Source of the DNA: an uncultured Spirochaetota bacterium
GTDB taxonomy: Bacteria > Spirochaetota > Brachyspiria > Brachyspirales > Brachyspiraceae
NCBI GenBank assembly: GCA_944390575.1
Contig: CALXQJ010000012.1
Coordinates: forward strand, 48,491 to 112,490
DNA length: 64,000 nt
Direction of reading: 5' to 3'
How positions within the stretch are numbered: position 1 is the first letter of the stretch; the number at the start of each line of letters is the position of its first letter. Below the pieces are notes generated by a model. The model did not search any database, was not told where the DNA came from, and worked only from the letters and a program-made list of their open reading frames with translations. The translations under genes and the position numbers were made by a program. Of this stretch, positions 1 through 9,362 are shown in pieces.

Positions 1-1172
1 AGCATAACCTTAATCTTACCAAAAGCAGAAGCTCTAAGTAATGCTCTAAACTGAGTTTTTAAAATAGCAGGCTTATCCAAACATATTCTTAAAGCTCTCC
101 AACCTAAAGCAGGATTCTCCTCCTCAGGCATCTCAAGATAAGGAAGCTGTTTATCAGCACCTATATCCATAGTTCTAATAGTAACAGTGTGTCCAGCCAT
201 AGCCTCAGCTACAGTTTTATATGCTTGAAACTGTTCCTCTTCTGTAGGGAAATTAGTATTCTCCATAAAAAGAAACTCAGTTCTATAAAGACCAATACCA
301 TCAGCACCATTTTTTAATACACCCTGTAAATCTGCAGGTGAACCTATATTAGCATATACTCTAATTTTAGTTCCATCTTTACTAATAGCATCTCTATGAG
401 CAAACTCTTTTAATAAAGCTTTTTTATTATCAAATTCTTCTTTAAGTTTCTCAGCCTCAGCAATAGACTTCTCAGAAGGATTGAATACTACATGCCCAGT
501 AGTACCATCTAAAATAACAGTAGTATTATTAGTAAGAGTTTTCATAATGTCACCCATACCAACAACAGCAGGAAGCTCTAAAGAACGAGCCATAATAGAA
601 GTATGAGAAGTTCTACCACCTATCTCTGTCATAAAACCTACTGTATTTTCTAAGTCAATATTTGCTGTATCTGAAGGAGTTAGATCTCTTGCTATAACTA
701 TAGAATTTGCAGGCAAGTCTGATAACTCAAGAATATCCTGACCTTGTATATTACGAAGCCATCTATCAGAAATATCCTCTAAGTCACCTGCTCTCTCTCT
801 TAAATACTCATCTTCAACTTCTAAAAGCATTTGTTTATAGCCTTCAATACCTTTAGATAAAGCATAATCACAATTTACATTTTCATCGTCTATAATACTA
901 TGAACTTCCTCAAGTAAATCATCATCCTCTAATAAAGTAATATGAGCATCAAATATCTGAGCCTTTTCTTCGGATACCTTTTTCGCAGTATTTGCTCTAA
1001 TTTTTAATAATTGCTCTTTTGTTTTATTACGAGCTTCCATAAGCTTATTTTTCTCAGCTGTAATATCAGAACAATTAACTTTCTTTATTTCAATATGAGA
1101 CTTTTGAAATAAATAAATATTTCCTATAGCAATACCCGGAGATACACCTATTCCAGTAAACTTTTTTTCCAT
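1..1172 (-). CDS. ptsI: PTS enzyme I, phosphoenolpyruvate-protein phosphotransferase (3' part missing)
   Basis: Enzyme I takes the phosphoryl group from phosphoenolpyruvate and passes it to HPr in the cytoplasm. About 390 N-terminal residues are visible and the gene runs off the left edge; the whole family is about 570 residues. The phosphohistidine motif GGRTSHTSI is present, with His190 matching His189 of the E. coli enzyme, and the visible part ends inside the PEP-binding barrel. The ATG at 1172 lies 8 bases after the HPr stop codon, so the two genes are probably co-transcribed from the promoter in front of ptsH. The identification is firm. Confidence 0.96.
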   Translation of the reverse strand, partial: MEKKFTGIGVSPGIAIGNIYLFQKSHIEIKKVNCSDITAEKNKLMEARNKTKEQLLKIRANTAKKVSEEKAQIFDAHITLLEDDDLLEEVHSIIDDENVNCDYALSKGIEGYKQMLLEVEDEYLRERAGDLEDISDRWLRNIQGQDILELSDLPANSIVIARDLTPSDTANIDLENTVGFMTEIGGRTSHTSIMARSLELPAVVGMGDIMKTLTNNTTVILDGTTGHVVFNPSEKSIAEAEKLKEEFDNKKALLKEFAHRDAISKDGTKIRVYANIGSPADLQGVLKNGADGIGLYRTEFLFMENTNFPTEEEQFQAYKTVAEAMAGHTVTIRTMDIGADKQLPYLEMPEEENPALGWRALRICLDKPAILKTQFRALLRASAFGKIKVM

Positions 1173-1180
1173 AAAATTAA

Positions 1181-1447
1181 TTAGTCCTTTAAATTAGCAA
1201 AAAAATCCTGTATCTTAGCCAAATTACCCGCTTCATCACCACCATCAACATAAATAGTAAGTTCAGAACCCTTTTTTACACCTAAAGATAATACCTTAAG
1301 TAAAGAAGAAGCATTAACTTTCTTACCAGAATCATTCTCTATCTCTACTTTACAACCCTCTAAAGTTTTGATAAAAGAAACAAACTCATTACCAGGACGA
1401 GCATGTAATCCTGTCTCATTTTGTATAGTTACTTTTCCTGTAGTCAT
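1181..1447 (-). CDS. ptsH: Phosphocarrier protein HPr
   Basis: HPr carries phosphate from enzyme I to the EIIA domains of sugar permeases. The 88 residues match the family length. The active-site motif GLHARP holds His15, and Ser48 in the motif NASSLLKVLSLG aligns with the regulatory Ser46 of Gram-positive HPr, so control by an HPr kinase is possible although no such gene is in this window. A strong ribosome site (AAGGAG) stands 8 bases before the ATG. It is the first gene of a ptsH-ptsI pair. The likely sugar permease (32523-34622) lies elsewhere in the window. Confidence 0.97.
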   Translation of the reverse strand: MTTGKVTIQNETGLHARPGNEFVSFIKTLEGCKVEIENDSGKKVNASSLLKVLSLGVKKGSELTIYVDGGDEAGNLAKIQDFFANLKD

Positions 1448-1482
1448 AATCTTAACTCCTTAATCCTTAAATTAATTTTGTA

Positions 1483-1510
1483 AGTATATAATATTTATAT
1501 CATTTGTCAA
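1483..1510 (-). promoter_or_regulatory. Promoter of ptsHI
   Basis: On the minus strand a TTGACA hexamer (1505-1510) is followed after 16 bases by TATACT (1483-1488). This is a near-consensus sigma-70 type promoter ending about 35 bases before the ptsH ATG. It is read by eye only. Confidence 0.6.
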
Positions 1511-1550
1511 ACAATATAAATCTAACAAATTTTCGGAAATTTAGTAGTTA

Positions 1551-2312
1551 TTATTTATTATCTGATACAGTAAAGTATATACCTTGTAAAACTAAATAAG
1601 GATATACCTTACATTGTAGTAAATTAAGATTAGAAATACCTCCTGTTAAAAATATCTTAACGGGAATATTATATTTTTCTTTTATATATTCTTTTGTAGA
1701 ATTTACTGTATACATTATACTACCTATAGTATTATAAATAGAACCTGTAATAAGTGCATCTTTTACATTATTCATAATAGGAGAAGGAATACTATCTATA
1801 TGCTCTATTTCATAGTAAGGAAGCGAAGTCTTTTCTGAAAGTGCAAGAGAACTTGTTTTAGTACCAGACATAATAAGTCCACCCAAAAATACAAAGTCTG
1901 AAAGCATAACACTGATAGTAGTAGCTGTTCCCATATCTACAACTAAAGAAGCATACTTATCTTGTGTATTACCCTCTATACATATAGAAGCGTATGTTGA
2001 TAATATTCTATCAATACCTACAGCGTTTTCTGGCTCATATAAATTATCTTTTAAGTTTATATCTCTATGAGTAATCATATAAGCCTCTATATTAAATACT
2101 TCTCTAACACAATCACAGAAAATAGTGTTAAAATCATACTTAACACTACAAAAAAATATTTTCTCTATACATTGATTTTCTTTAATCTTAGTAAGAATAG
2201 AAATAATCTCATCTTTAATATGATATGATGTAAAATAACAATAAGGATTATAACTATCAAAAAAGCATCCAAGTTTAATTCTACTATTTCCAATATCTGC
2301 TATCAAATACAT
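1551..2312 (-). CDS. coaX: Type III pantothenate kinase
   Basis: Phosphorylates pantothenate, the first step of coenzyme A synthesis. The 253 residues show the ASKHA-fold signatures of the CoaX family: the N-terminal phosphate loop DIGNS (residues 6-10), the VGIDRI segment, the central DMGTATT motif, and a TGG near the C terminus. The family segment usually written GGxIxPG reads GGLIMSG here. The gene stands alone between the ptsHI promoter and the cca gene, both on the same strand. The start at 2312 gives a complete N-terminal strand before the loop. No other pantothenate kinase is seen in the window. Confidence 0.93.
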   Translation of the reverse strand: MYLIADIGNSRIKLGCFFDSYNPYCYFTSYHIKDEIISILTKIKENQCIEKIFFCSVKYDFNTIFCDCVREVFNIEAYMITHRDINLKDNLYEPENAVGIDRILSTYASICIEGNTQDKYASLVVDMGTATTISVMLSDFVFLGGLIMSGTKTSSLALSEKTSLPYYEIEHIDSIPSPIMNNVKDALITGSIYNTIGSIMYTVNSTKEYIKEKYNIPVKIFLTGGISNLNLLQCKVYPYLVLQGIYFTVSDNK

Positions 2313-2372
2313 AAATAATCTCTACCTTAATAATCTATACCTTACTTGTATTACAAGCTAAAAAAACAAATT

Positions 2373-3770
2373 CTATACTCTCTGCTCTATATTATTACTT
2401 TCTATAAATATTTTAGCACGCTCCAACAGTAACTCTCTATCATTTAAATTAGGATCATCCAAAATCAAATCAAGCAAATAATTTAGTATTTTACCTATAA
2501 TAGGACCTTGTCTAAAATTAAATGTTTCTATTAAATCATTACCATTAATTTTTAAATCTTTAACTGTAATAGCATTCTGTGCCTCTATAATCTTTTCTAT
2601 ACGAGCCAAAAGCTTAGGTATAGCCTTACTTTCCCTATCTTTTCTATTTCCACTAGCTATTCTATCAGCCTCTCTTAACTTTAATAAAGGGCGAATATTT
2701 TCAATTCCAACAGCATTCATAAAACGACGTACAGCCCCGTCAGTCCACTCATCTTGATAGTAAAACATATGTTGACGAACTAATAAACTAACAAAATTTA
2801 TCTCATTATTAGAATACTTAAAACGCTTCATAACCCTCTTACAAACATTAGCCCCAACAACCTCATGATTATAATAAACAGGATCCTCTTGCTTATCTAT
2901 TTTTTTCTGTACTATAGGTTTTGCAATATCATGAAACAATGCTGCAAGTCGTATAAGAAGTGTCATCTCTTCCGAGTCTACTCTCTCTACAGCCTGTACT
3001 GTATGAAGTATATGATAATAAACATCATATTTATGATATTTATTTTGCATTACTCCATAACCCTTCATAAGCTCAGGTAAAATAAAATCTAATATCCCAG
3101 ATTCTCTTAAAAGTTCAAGCCCTCTAAATGGATTATCTGAAATTAATATACCATTAAACTCATCTCGTATACGCTCTGAAGATATACTATAAAGCATATT
3201 TATAGATGCACAAACTGCCTCAAAAGTTTCTTTTTCTATTTCAAAATCAAAACGTGTAGCAAAGCGTATAGCTCTCATTACTCTAAGTCCATCTTCTGTA
3301 AAACGCTCATAAGCATTGCCTACAGCTCTGATAGTTTTGTTTTTTATGTCAGCAACACCATTAAACATATCTATAAGTTCATCTTCAAGAACATCATAAG
3401 CAAGTGCATTTATAGTTAAATCTCTACGTGGTAAATCTTCCTCTATAGTCTTTGCATATTTTACATAGTCTGGATGACGTCCATCTGTATATTTACCATC
3501 ATTTCTAAAAGTAGTAACCTCAACTTGCATATTATCTAATATTACTAAAATAGTACCATGCTTAATACCTGTAGGAACTGTATGCTTAAATATTCTTTGA
3601 ACATCCTCTGGAGTGGCATCTGTAGTAATATCATACTCTTTAGGCTCTTTACCCATTATACTATCTCGAACAGATCCACCAACTAAATAGGATTTGAAAC
3701 CTTCTTTTTTTAAAATTTCTGATATTTTAATAATAGGTTTTGGTATATACTTAAATACTTTTTCCTGCAT
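2373..3770 (-). CDS. cca: tRNA nucleotidyltransferase (CCA-adding enzyme) with HD domain
   Basis: Adds or repairs the 3' CCA end of tRNAs. The 465 residues have a class II nucleotidyltransferase head with YLVGGSVRD (residues 28-36), an arm region containing RRDLTINALAYD, the RFATRFDF region, and a C-terminal HD phosphohydrolase domain with FHDIAKP. The catalytic Asp-x-Asp motif reads Glu-Tyr-Asp (residues 45-47), a conservative change of the first metal ligand. The only tRNA gene in the window, trpT, has no encoded CCA, so this activity is needed. A poly(A) polymerase of the same superfamily is the main alternative, but the HD domain favours CCA addition. Confidence 0.9.
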   Translation of the reverse strand: MQEKVFKYIPKPIIKISEILKKEGFKSYLVGGSVRDSIMGKEPKEYDITTDATPEDVQRIFKHTVPTGIKHGTILVILDNMQVEVTTFRNDGKYTDGRHPDYVKYAKTIEEDLPRRDLTINALAYDVLEDELIDMFNGVADIKNKTIRAVGNAYERFTEDGLRVMRAIRFATRFDFEIEKETFEAVCASINMLYSISSERIRDEFNGILISDNPFRGLELLRESGILDFILPELMKGYGVMQNKYHKYDVYYHILHTVQAVERVDSEEMTLLIRLAALFHDIAKPIVQKKIDKQEDPVYYNHEVVGANVCKRVMKRFKYSNNEINFVSLLVRQHMFYYQDEWTDGAVRRFMNAVGIENIRPLLKLREADRIASGNRKDRESKAIPKLLARIEKIIEAQNAITVKDLKINGNDLIETFNFRQGPIIGKILNYLLDLILDDPNLNDRELLLERAKIFIESNNIEQRV

Positions 3771-3802
3771 TAGAACTCTTTTTAATAAATAATGTCTAAT
3801 AT

Positions 3803-3831
3803 AGTATATATGATTTTATATTAATTTACAA
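3803..3831 (-). promoter_or_regulatory. Candidate promoter of cca
   Basis: On the minus strand TTGTAA (3826-3831) and TATACT (3803-3808) are separated by 17 bases, about 35 bases before the cca ATG. A second candidate lies further upstream: TTGACT at 3992-3997 and TATACT at 3968-3973, spacer 18. The rest of the 3771-4025 gap shows nothing else I can name. Confidence 0.45.
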
Positions 3832-4025
3832 ATATATAAAAATTAAATTATGACAACTCTAAAAAATAAATAACTTATTGTATGCAAGCAGTTATATAAA
3901 CACTTACACACAATAATGAATAAAAAGATGTTTTTTAATTACAATATATGACGTATTTATAAATATTAGTATACAAAAAAAATATACTATAAGTCAAATA
4001 AAAATATTATTTTATACATAAAAAA

Positions 4026-5303
4026 CTAGTGAAGTCTAAATAAAAAAATAGAAAATATATTAAAAAAAGAGTATATAGATATAAGCAATAATACTCTATT
4101 CATATTCTTCATATTCAAATACTCTAAAAAATAAATAAATGGAATAAAAGCTAAAGTAAATGAAGAATAAAAATAATGTGGGCGACCAGATCCTATATTT
4201 GCAAGCATAAAAAATACTATAGAAGTAATAATATATAATAAATAGAAAAATAGTAAGTCATAAAAAACTGATGTCTTTTTATCATCATTTGTAATAATTT
4301 TTTTTCTAAAAAATTGTTTATAAACATATATTAAAATAAATAATGAAAGTAAAATAGAAGCTATATAAAACAGAAATGAATAAATATTAAAATAATTTTC
4401 ATTAAAATATAATCTAAGTATATCTTTAATACCATTAACATATTTTCCACCTCTTTCATTTGTTGGAAAAAGCATAATAGAATATATTTGAGGAGGCTGA
4501 ATAATGTTAATAACATCTATTTCACCTTTTCTTGATAATATTTTTTTTAATCCTACAAAATTATTATTTATTTGATAAATTAAATATGGTACATAAAGTA
4601 AAAAAGATATAAAAACACCTATAGCTAATTGCACTAAACTTTTTTTTGTGTATTTATTATATTTAATAATCAAAAATATTATAAGAGTTGGTATCAAAGA
4701 AAAAAAGTTAGAAAAATGACACTGTGCCATCAAAGCTAGTACAGGAAACAAAAAAATAGCATATATACTACCTTTCTGATTATATAAATACTCATAAAGT
4801 AAAGGAATAAATAAAAATGATAAAAGAAGAGGATTATTTGGATTATAAATACTCATTGAAACATTTATATAATAAAAATTCATAAAAATTAAAGCACTTA
4901 TAATACTTGCTGTAGAAAAAGAAAATCTCTTAAAAGTCCAATAAATAAAAGAAAATCCTGCAATGATACTAACAACTAAATTAACAAATATAGCACCTCT
5001 ATAAGAAGCCCCACCAAGAAAATATTTAATTAAATATGATGTATAAAAATATCCACCGGGTATCCTTGCATTACTATCATCATAATAATAATCAGGACTA
5101 TTTAAAAATACACCTTCTATAGGAAATTCTTTATTTATAACATAATTAGTAAGATGATAAAACTGATATTCCCCATCAAGCCCTATAGGATAATCTTTTA
5201 CATCTTTATTAAAAAGATAAAATCGAAGAAAAACACCTAAAACAATAGAAAATATAACTAAAACAATAAATAAATATTTTTGATTATTGTAAGTAGTATT
5301 CAT
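4026..5303 (-). CDS. Polytopic membrane protein, GT-C glycosyltransferase-like
   Basis: Not assigned to a named family with certainty. The 425 residues contain about ten hydrophobic segments, the first at residues 10-31. A large extracytoplasmic loop follows it, starting near residue 35 and containing Asp-Gly-Glu and a Tyr/Asp-rich stretch (YYYDDSNARIPGGYFY). One membrane-helix pair followed by an acidic loop is the layout of lipid-linked-sugar glycosyltransferases of the GT-C fold (ArnT and PMT-like), so a role in decorating a surface glycan is inferred. It lies 11 bases downstream of the class II aldolase gene and is probably co-transcribed with it, although no functional link is obvious. 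Confidence 0.55.
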   Translation of the reverse strand: MNTTYNNQKYLFIVLVIFSIVLGVFLRFYLFNKDVKDYPIGLDGEYQFYHLTNYVINKEFPIEGVFLNSPDYYYDDSNARIPGGYFYTSYLIKYFLGGASYRGAIFVNLVVSIIAGFSFIYWTFKRFSFSTASIISALIFMNFYYINVSMSIYNPNNPLLLSFLFIPLLYEYLYNQKGSIYAIFLFPVLALMAQCHFSNFFSLIPTLIIFLIIKYNKYTKKSLVQLAIGVFISFLLYVPYLIYQINNNFVGLKKILSRKGEIDVINIIQPPQIYSIMLFPTNERGGKYVNGIKDILRLYFNENYFNIYSFLFYIASILLSLFILIYVYKQFFRKKIITNDDKKTSVFYDLLFFYLLYIITSIVFFMLANIGSGRPHYFYSSFTLAFIPFIYFLEYLNMKNMNRVLLLISIYSFFNIFSIFLFRLH

Positions 5304-5314
5304 AATAAAAAACT

Positions 5315-5965
5315 CTAATTACCTCTCTGACCATACCCCTTAAAACGTTCAAGCATATTATTCATCTCTTCATCGCTAAGAAGTATAGGAGTCCCTATAG
5401 ATTTAGCTTTCACATAAACTTCAGCACAAAACTCAATCTCTAAAGCAGTAGAAAAAGCACTAGATATATTACGCCCAGCAGTTAAAAGACCATGATTAGC
5501 CAAAAATACAGCCTTACGATTTAACATAGACTCAAAAGCATTATGGGCAAGTTCTTTAGTTCCAAAACTCGCATACTCAGCACATCTAATATCACTACCG
5601 CCCCCAACAGCAACAAGATAATTAGAAGCAGGTAAACTCTCTCTAATAGTAGATAAAACAGTAGAATAAACACTATGACAATGTACTACAGCATCTATAT
5701 CATCTCTTTTTTCATAAAATATTCTATGAAGTTCAAGCTCACTAGAAGGCTTTCTATCCCCCTCTACAATATTTCCATTAATATCAAGTATAACAATATC
5801 AGAAACTTCAAGCTCATAATAATCTATACCACTTGGACTAATAGCAAATAAACCCTTATCTCTATTTAATATAGAAATATTTCCTCCAGTGCCTCGTGTA
5901 AGATTACACTCTATTAATTTTCTGCAATACTTAATAATATCTTCTCGCTCTTTTTCTAACAACAT
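5315..5965 (-). CDS. Class II aldolase, L-fuculose-1-phosphate aldolase family
   Basis: Zinc-dependent class II aldolase/adducin fold enzyme of 216 residues, the length of FucA. The four metal and catalytic positions are intact: Glu76 in SSELELH, His95 and His97 in VVHCHS, and His158 in LANHGL. Each is exactly three residues later than Glu73, His92, His94 and His155 of E. coli FucA. The N-terminal phosphate-binding region TGGNIS (26-31) is also present. The substrate could be fuculose-1-phosphate, rhamnulose-1-phosphate or a related salvage sugar; no fucose kinase or isomerase gene is nearby, so the precise activity stays open. Confidence 0.85.
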   Translation of the reverse strand: MLLEKEREDIIKYCRKLIECNLTRGTGGNISILNRDKGLFAISPSGIDYYELEVSDIVILDINGNIVEGDRKPSSELELHRIFYEKRDDIDAVVHCHSVYSTVLSTIRESLPASNYLVAVGGGSDIRCAEYASFGTKELAHNAFESMLNRKAVFLANHGLLTAGRNISSAFSTALEIEFCAEVYVKAKSIGTPILLSDEEMNNMLERFKGYGQRGN

Positions 5966-6078
5966 ATAAAAAATCCTAATGAAATTGTAAAAATTATAAC
6001 ATAAAATAATAAAATTATTAATACATTAAAAATGATTATAAAACTTAATTTTTATTCGATAATATATAAGTTATAATT

Positions 6079-7110
6079 ATGAAAAGAATATTATTTTTAA
6101 TAGTCATAATAAATTTGAATCTCTTCTCAAATACAAATCTAATAATAGAAAAAATAGAAAATAATGACATAGAAGCTATAAGACAAATTCTAAGAGATGG
6201 AGAAAATATTAATACTTATAATAGTGAAAATGTTATGAGTCCTTTAATGTATGCTTCAAAAGTTGGCAATATTGATATAGTTAGAGAATTATTAAACTTT
6301 GGTGCTAAAGACTATGAATATGCATTTTATATTGCTTGTGAGTATGGACATTGGAATATAGCAAAAGAGCTTATGCAAGTTGGAGAAGTTAATCTTAATA
6401 TTGCTTTAAGCTATGCTTCTTTTGGTGGACAAATTGAAATTGTAAATAATTTAATAGAGTATGGTGCTACTGATATTAATTCTGCTTTAGTATCTGCTTC
6501 TGAGGGTAATCACTTAGATATTATTAATTTACTTTTAGAAAAAGGTGCAAATATTAATACATATAGATATATACAAGCATATAGAAACAATAAAGGAGCA
6601 GAAAGAAAATATCCAATAACAGCTACAACAGATATTAATATAATAAAAGAACTTATAGAAAAAGGTGCTACAAATATTAATGAGGCACTTTTATATAATG
6701 CAAAGAATAATACAAATAATAATGATATAATATTTGAGCTTATAGATCTTGGTGCTGATGTAAACTATGCAAACCCTCTAAATGGAACAACTACATTAAT
6801 GTATATGATAGAAAAAGAAAATGTAAAAGATGAAGATATAAAAAAGTTAATAGAAATAGGAGCTAATGTAAACTCTAAAGATAGAAGTGGAAATACTGTT
6901 TTAATAAGAGCATTAATGTATAATTATACAAAGCCTATAGATGAAAATTATTCTACATACAAAACAATGTATACACCTTTAAGTATTATAAAGCTATTAG
7001 TAGAAAATGGTGCAAGTCCTAATGAAAGAAACTCTTTTGGAAATACAGCAAAATCTATAGCAAGCAAGTATAAAAGAAAAGATATAATAGAATATTTTGA
7101 TACTAAATAA
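6079..7110 (+). CDS. Exported ankyrin-repeat protein
   Basis: The 343 residues begin with a short basic and hydrophobic signal sequence (residues 1-17), followed by ankyrin repeats over nearly the whole length. Recognisable helix pairs such as SPLMYASKVGNIDIVRELL (from 54) and TVLIRALMY (from about 275), and recurring Gly-Ala-x-x-Asn turns, mark eight or more copies, several of them degenerate. Ankyrin repeats bind proteins and have no catalytic role. No lipobox is evident, so a periplasmic location is inferred. It is convergent with the amino-acid ABC transporter, with only 3 bases between the stop codons. Confidence 0.85.
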   Translation: MKRILFLIVIINLNLFSNTNLIIEKIENNDIEAIRQILRDGENINTYNSENVMSPLMYASKVGNIDIVRELLNFGAKDYEYAFYIACEYGHWNIAKELMQVGEVNLNIALSYASFGGQIEIVNNLIEYGATDINSALVSASEGNHLDIINLLLEKGANINTYRYIQAYRNNKGAERKYPITATTDINIIKELIEKGATNINEALLYNAKNNTNNNDIIFELIDLGADVNYANPLNGTTTLMYMIEKENVKDEDIKKLIEIGANVNSKDRSGNTVLIRALMYNYTKPIDENYSTYKTMYTPLSIIKLLVENGASPNERNSFGNTAKSIASKYKRKDIIEYFDTK

Positions 7111-7113
7111 TTT

Positions 7114-7842
7114 TTATTTATTAAGCACTTTATATAAAAACTCTTTAGTTCTATCATGTTTAGGATTATCAAAAAACTCCTTAGGACTTTCATCCTCAAG
7201 TATATTACCATAATCCATAAATAATATTCTACTTGAAATATTTCTTGCAAAACCCATCTCGTGAGTCACTATAAGCATAGTCATACCATCACGAGCAAGA
7301 TTAGTCATAACATCCAAAACTTCTTTAATCATCTCAGGATCTAATGCAGAAGTAGGCTCATCAAAAAGCATAACCTCAGGCTCCATAGCCAAAGCACGTG
7401 CTATAGCTATACGCTGTTTTTGACCACCAGAAAGCTTACTTGGATAAACATCTTTTTTTTCTAAAAGTCCAACTTTATTAAGTAAATCATGAGCCTTATG
7501 AGAAGCATCCTCAAAACTAAGACCTCGAACTTTCATAGGAGCTAAGATAATATTTTCTAATACAGTCTTATGAGGAAATAAGTTAAAATGTTGAAAAACC
7601 ATTCCAACTTTCTCTCGTACTTTATTAATATTAACATTCTTATCTAATATATTTTCATTATCAATAAATATATTACCCAAAGAAGGTTCTTCCATTCTAT
7701 TAATACATCTTAAAAAAGTAGACTTTCCAGAACCAGAAGGTCCTATAATAGAAATTATCTCACCCTTATGAACATTTAAATTAATGCCTTTAAGAACCTC
7801 TAATTGATTAAATTTCTTATGTAAATTTTCTATTCTAATCAC
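7114..7842 (-). CDS. Polar amino-acid ABC transporter, ATP-binding subunit
   Basis: ATPase that powers uptake of a polar amino acid. The 242 residues carry Walker [10 protein letters not shown] (34-42), the Q-loop in VFQHFNLF, the signature LSGGQKQR, Walker B with DEPTSALD, and the switch histidine in VTHEMGF. These agree closely with the GlnQ/HisP family. It overlaps the permease gene by 8 bases and is the last gene of a four-gene transcription unit (binding protein, binding protein, permease, ATPase). Substrate cannot be fixed from the ATPase alone. Confidence 0.95.
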   Translation of the reverse strand: MIRIENLHKKFNQLEVLKGINLNVHKGEIISIIGPSGSGKSTFLRCINRMEEPSLGNIFIDNENILDKNVNINKVREKVGMVFQHFNLFPHKTVLENIILAPMKVRGLSFEDASHKAHDLLNKVGLLEKKDVYPSKLSGGQKQRIAIARALAMEPEVMLFDEPTSALDPEMIKEVLDVMTNLARDGMTMLIVTHEMGFARNISSRILFMDYGNILEDESPKEFFDNPKHDRTKEFLYKVLNK

Positions 7843-8548
7843 TTTCTTTAAGCCCCTTTTCTACTCTAATCATAATAAAAGCAAAAGCAGAAGTTAATAT
7901 TAAATAAATCAAACCAACAGCAATAAGTGGTTCAACACCCCTATAAGTTTGACTTGTAATAATATTAGCAGAACGAAGTAAATCTATTCCACCAATAAAA
8001 CCTACTATAGAAGTCTCTTTAAGCAAAGTAATAAACTCACTAACTAAAGCAGGCAAAATCTTTCTAATAGCTTGAGGTATAATTATTTCTTTCATAGTTA
8101 AGGCATAATTAAGCCCTAAAGCACGAGAAGCTTCCATTTGCCCTTTATCAAGTCCATCTATACCAGCACGTATAATCTCAGCTACATAAGCAGATGAATT
8201 AATACCGAAAGCAATAGCAGCTATTATAAGTATAGGAGTATCTCTTAAAGCCCCAACAAAAATAGCATTAGACCATATAAGAAGCTGTACAACGGCAGGA
8301 GTACCTCTAATTATATTCACATATATAAAAGCCACCTTTGATAGAGGATTAAAAGTTTCAAATCCCTTTTTATGCTTTAGAGGATAAAAATGTGAAAGCT
8401 GTAAAAGAGAAATAAATATTCCAAGTATTATACCTATAATAGTTGCTAAAGCAGTAGTACCTACAGAAAATAAAAGTCCTCTTATAATATACATATATCT
8501 ATTACCAGATATAAAAACCTCTTTAAGTATATCTATATATTCCATCAT
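7835..8548 (-). CDS. Polar amino-acid ABC transporter, permease
   Basis: Inner-membrane permease of the HisM/GlnP family, 237 residues. Around five membrane helices are seen, starting with residues 20-48, and the cytoplasmic EAA loop appears as [22 protein letters not shown]. The motif [12 protein letters not shown] before the EAA loop is typical of this family. Genes of this type usually form homodimers when only one permease gene is present, as here. It overlaps the ATPase gene downstream and follows the intact binding-protein gene after a gap of 56 bases. Confidence 0.94.
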   Translation of the reverse strand: MMEYIDILKEVFISGNRYMYIIRGLLFSVGTTALATIIGIILGIFISLLQLSHFYPLKHKKGFETFNPLSKVAFIYVNIIRGTPAVVQLLIWSNAIFVGALRDTPILIIAAIAFGINSSAYVAEIIRAGIDGLDKGQMEASRALGLNYALTMKEIIIPQAIRKILPALVSEFITLLKETSIVGFIGGIDLLRSANIITSQTYRGVEPLIAVGLIYLILTSAFAFIMIRVEKGLKESD

Positions 8549-8604
8549 CTTTTATTTTCCTTTTATTTTTTATTATTATTTTTACTAATTTAAATATAAA
8601 AACT

Positions 8605-9336
8605 TTAATTAAAATACTTATTTACAAGCATCTCATAAGTGCCATTTTCCTTTAAAGTATTAATAGCATTATTAACTTCTTCAATTAAAGCATTATCACC
8701 CTTTCTAAAAGCAATATAAAGATCTTGTGTCTCCATATCCACTTCTACAACTTTAATATCAGGATTAGTCTTAGCATAACCAGTAGCTGTAAGATAGCTC
8801 ATAACTGTAGCATCAGATTTACCATTCTTAACTGCAAGTATACAAGCATAACTACTATTAAGTCTATCTATCTTTTTAATACCCTCAATATCAGAAACTA
8901 TACTATCTGCAATATACCCCAAAGCAACAGCAACATTCTTTCCAACTAAAGAATTAAAATTCGTAATACTATCATCATCAGCACTAACAACTATAGCCTG
9001 TTTTCCACCATAATAAGGTTCAGAAAAATCAACAAGTTTTCTACGCTGAGGTGTAGCAACCATACCAGCAATAACAAGATCAACTTTTTTACTCTCTAAA
9101 GCAGGTAAAAGTCCATCAAAAGTCATATCTTTTATTTCTATTTTTTTATTAATAAGCTTTGCAACTTCATTAATATAATCTATATCAAATCCAATAATAT
9201 TTCCATTCTCATCTAAATACTCATAAGGAGGATACTCAGCACTAGTACCTACATATAATACAGAATCATCCTTAGTTTTATTAGAACAAGATATAATAAA
9301 TAATAGAGATAATAATAATATTTTTATCTTCATCAT
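8605..9336 (-). CDS. Amino-acid ABC transporter substrate-binding lipoprotein
   Basis: Family 3 extracellular solute-binding protein, 243 residues. The signal peptide ends in the lipobox LLFIISC with Cys17, so it should be lipid-anchored. The fold signatures YPPYEYLDENGNIIGFDIDY, VDLVIAGM, and RRKLVDFSEPYY are clear, and the family Arg-Asp ligand residues are plausible at Arg99 and near the C-terminal half. A second, closely similar binding-protein gene lies directly upstream (9363-10087), so the pair looks like a tandem duplication. It is co-transcribed with permease and ATPase. Confidence 0.94.
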   Translation of the reverse strand: MMKIKILLLSLLFIISCSNKTKDDSVLYVGTSAEYPPYEYLDENGNIIGFDIDYINEVAKLINKKIEIKDMTFDGLLPALESKKVDLVIAGMVATPQRRKLVDFSEPYYGGKQAIVVSADDDSITNFNSLVGKNVAVALGYIADSIVSDIEGIKKIDRLNSSYACILAVKNGKSDATVMSYLTATGYAKTNPDIKVVEVDMETQDLYIAFRKGDNALIEEVNNAINTLKENGTYEMLVNKYFN

Positions 9337-9362
9337 AATATTTTTTCCTTATATAAACTTTA

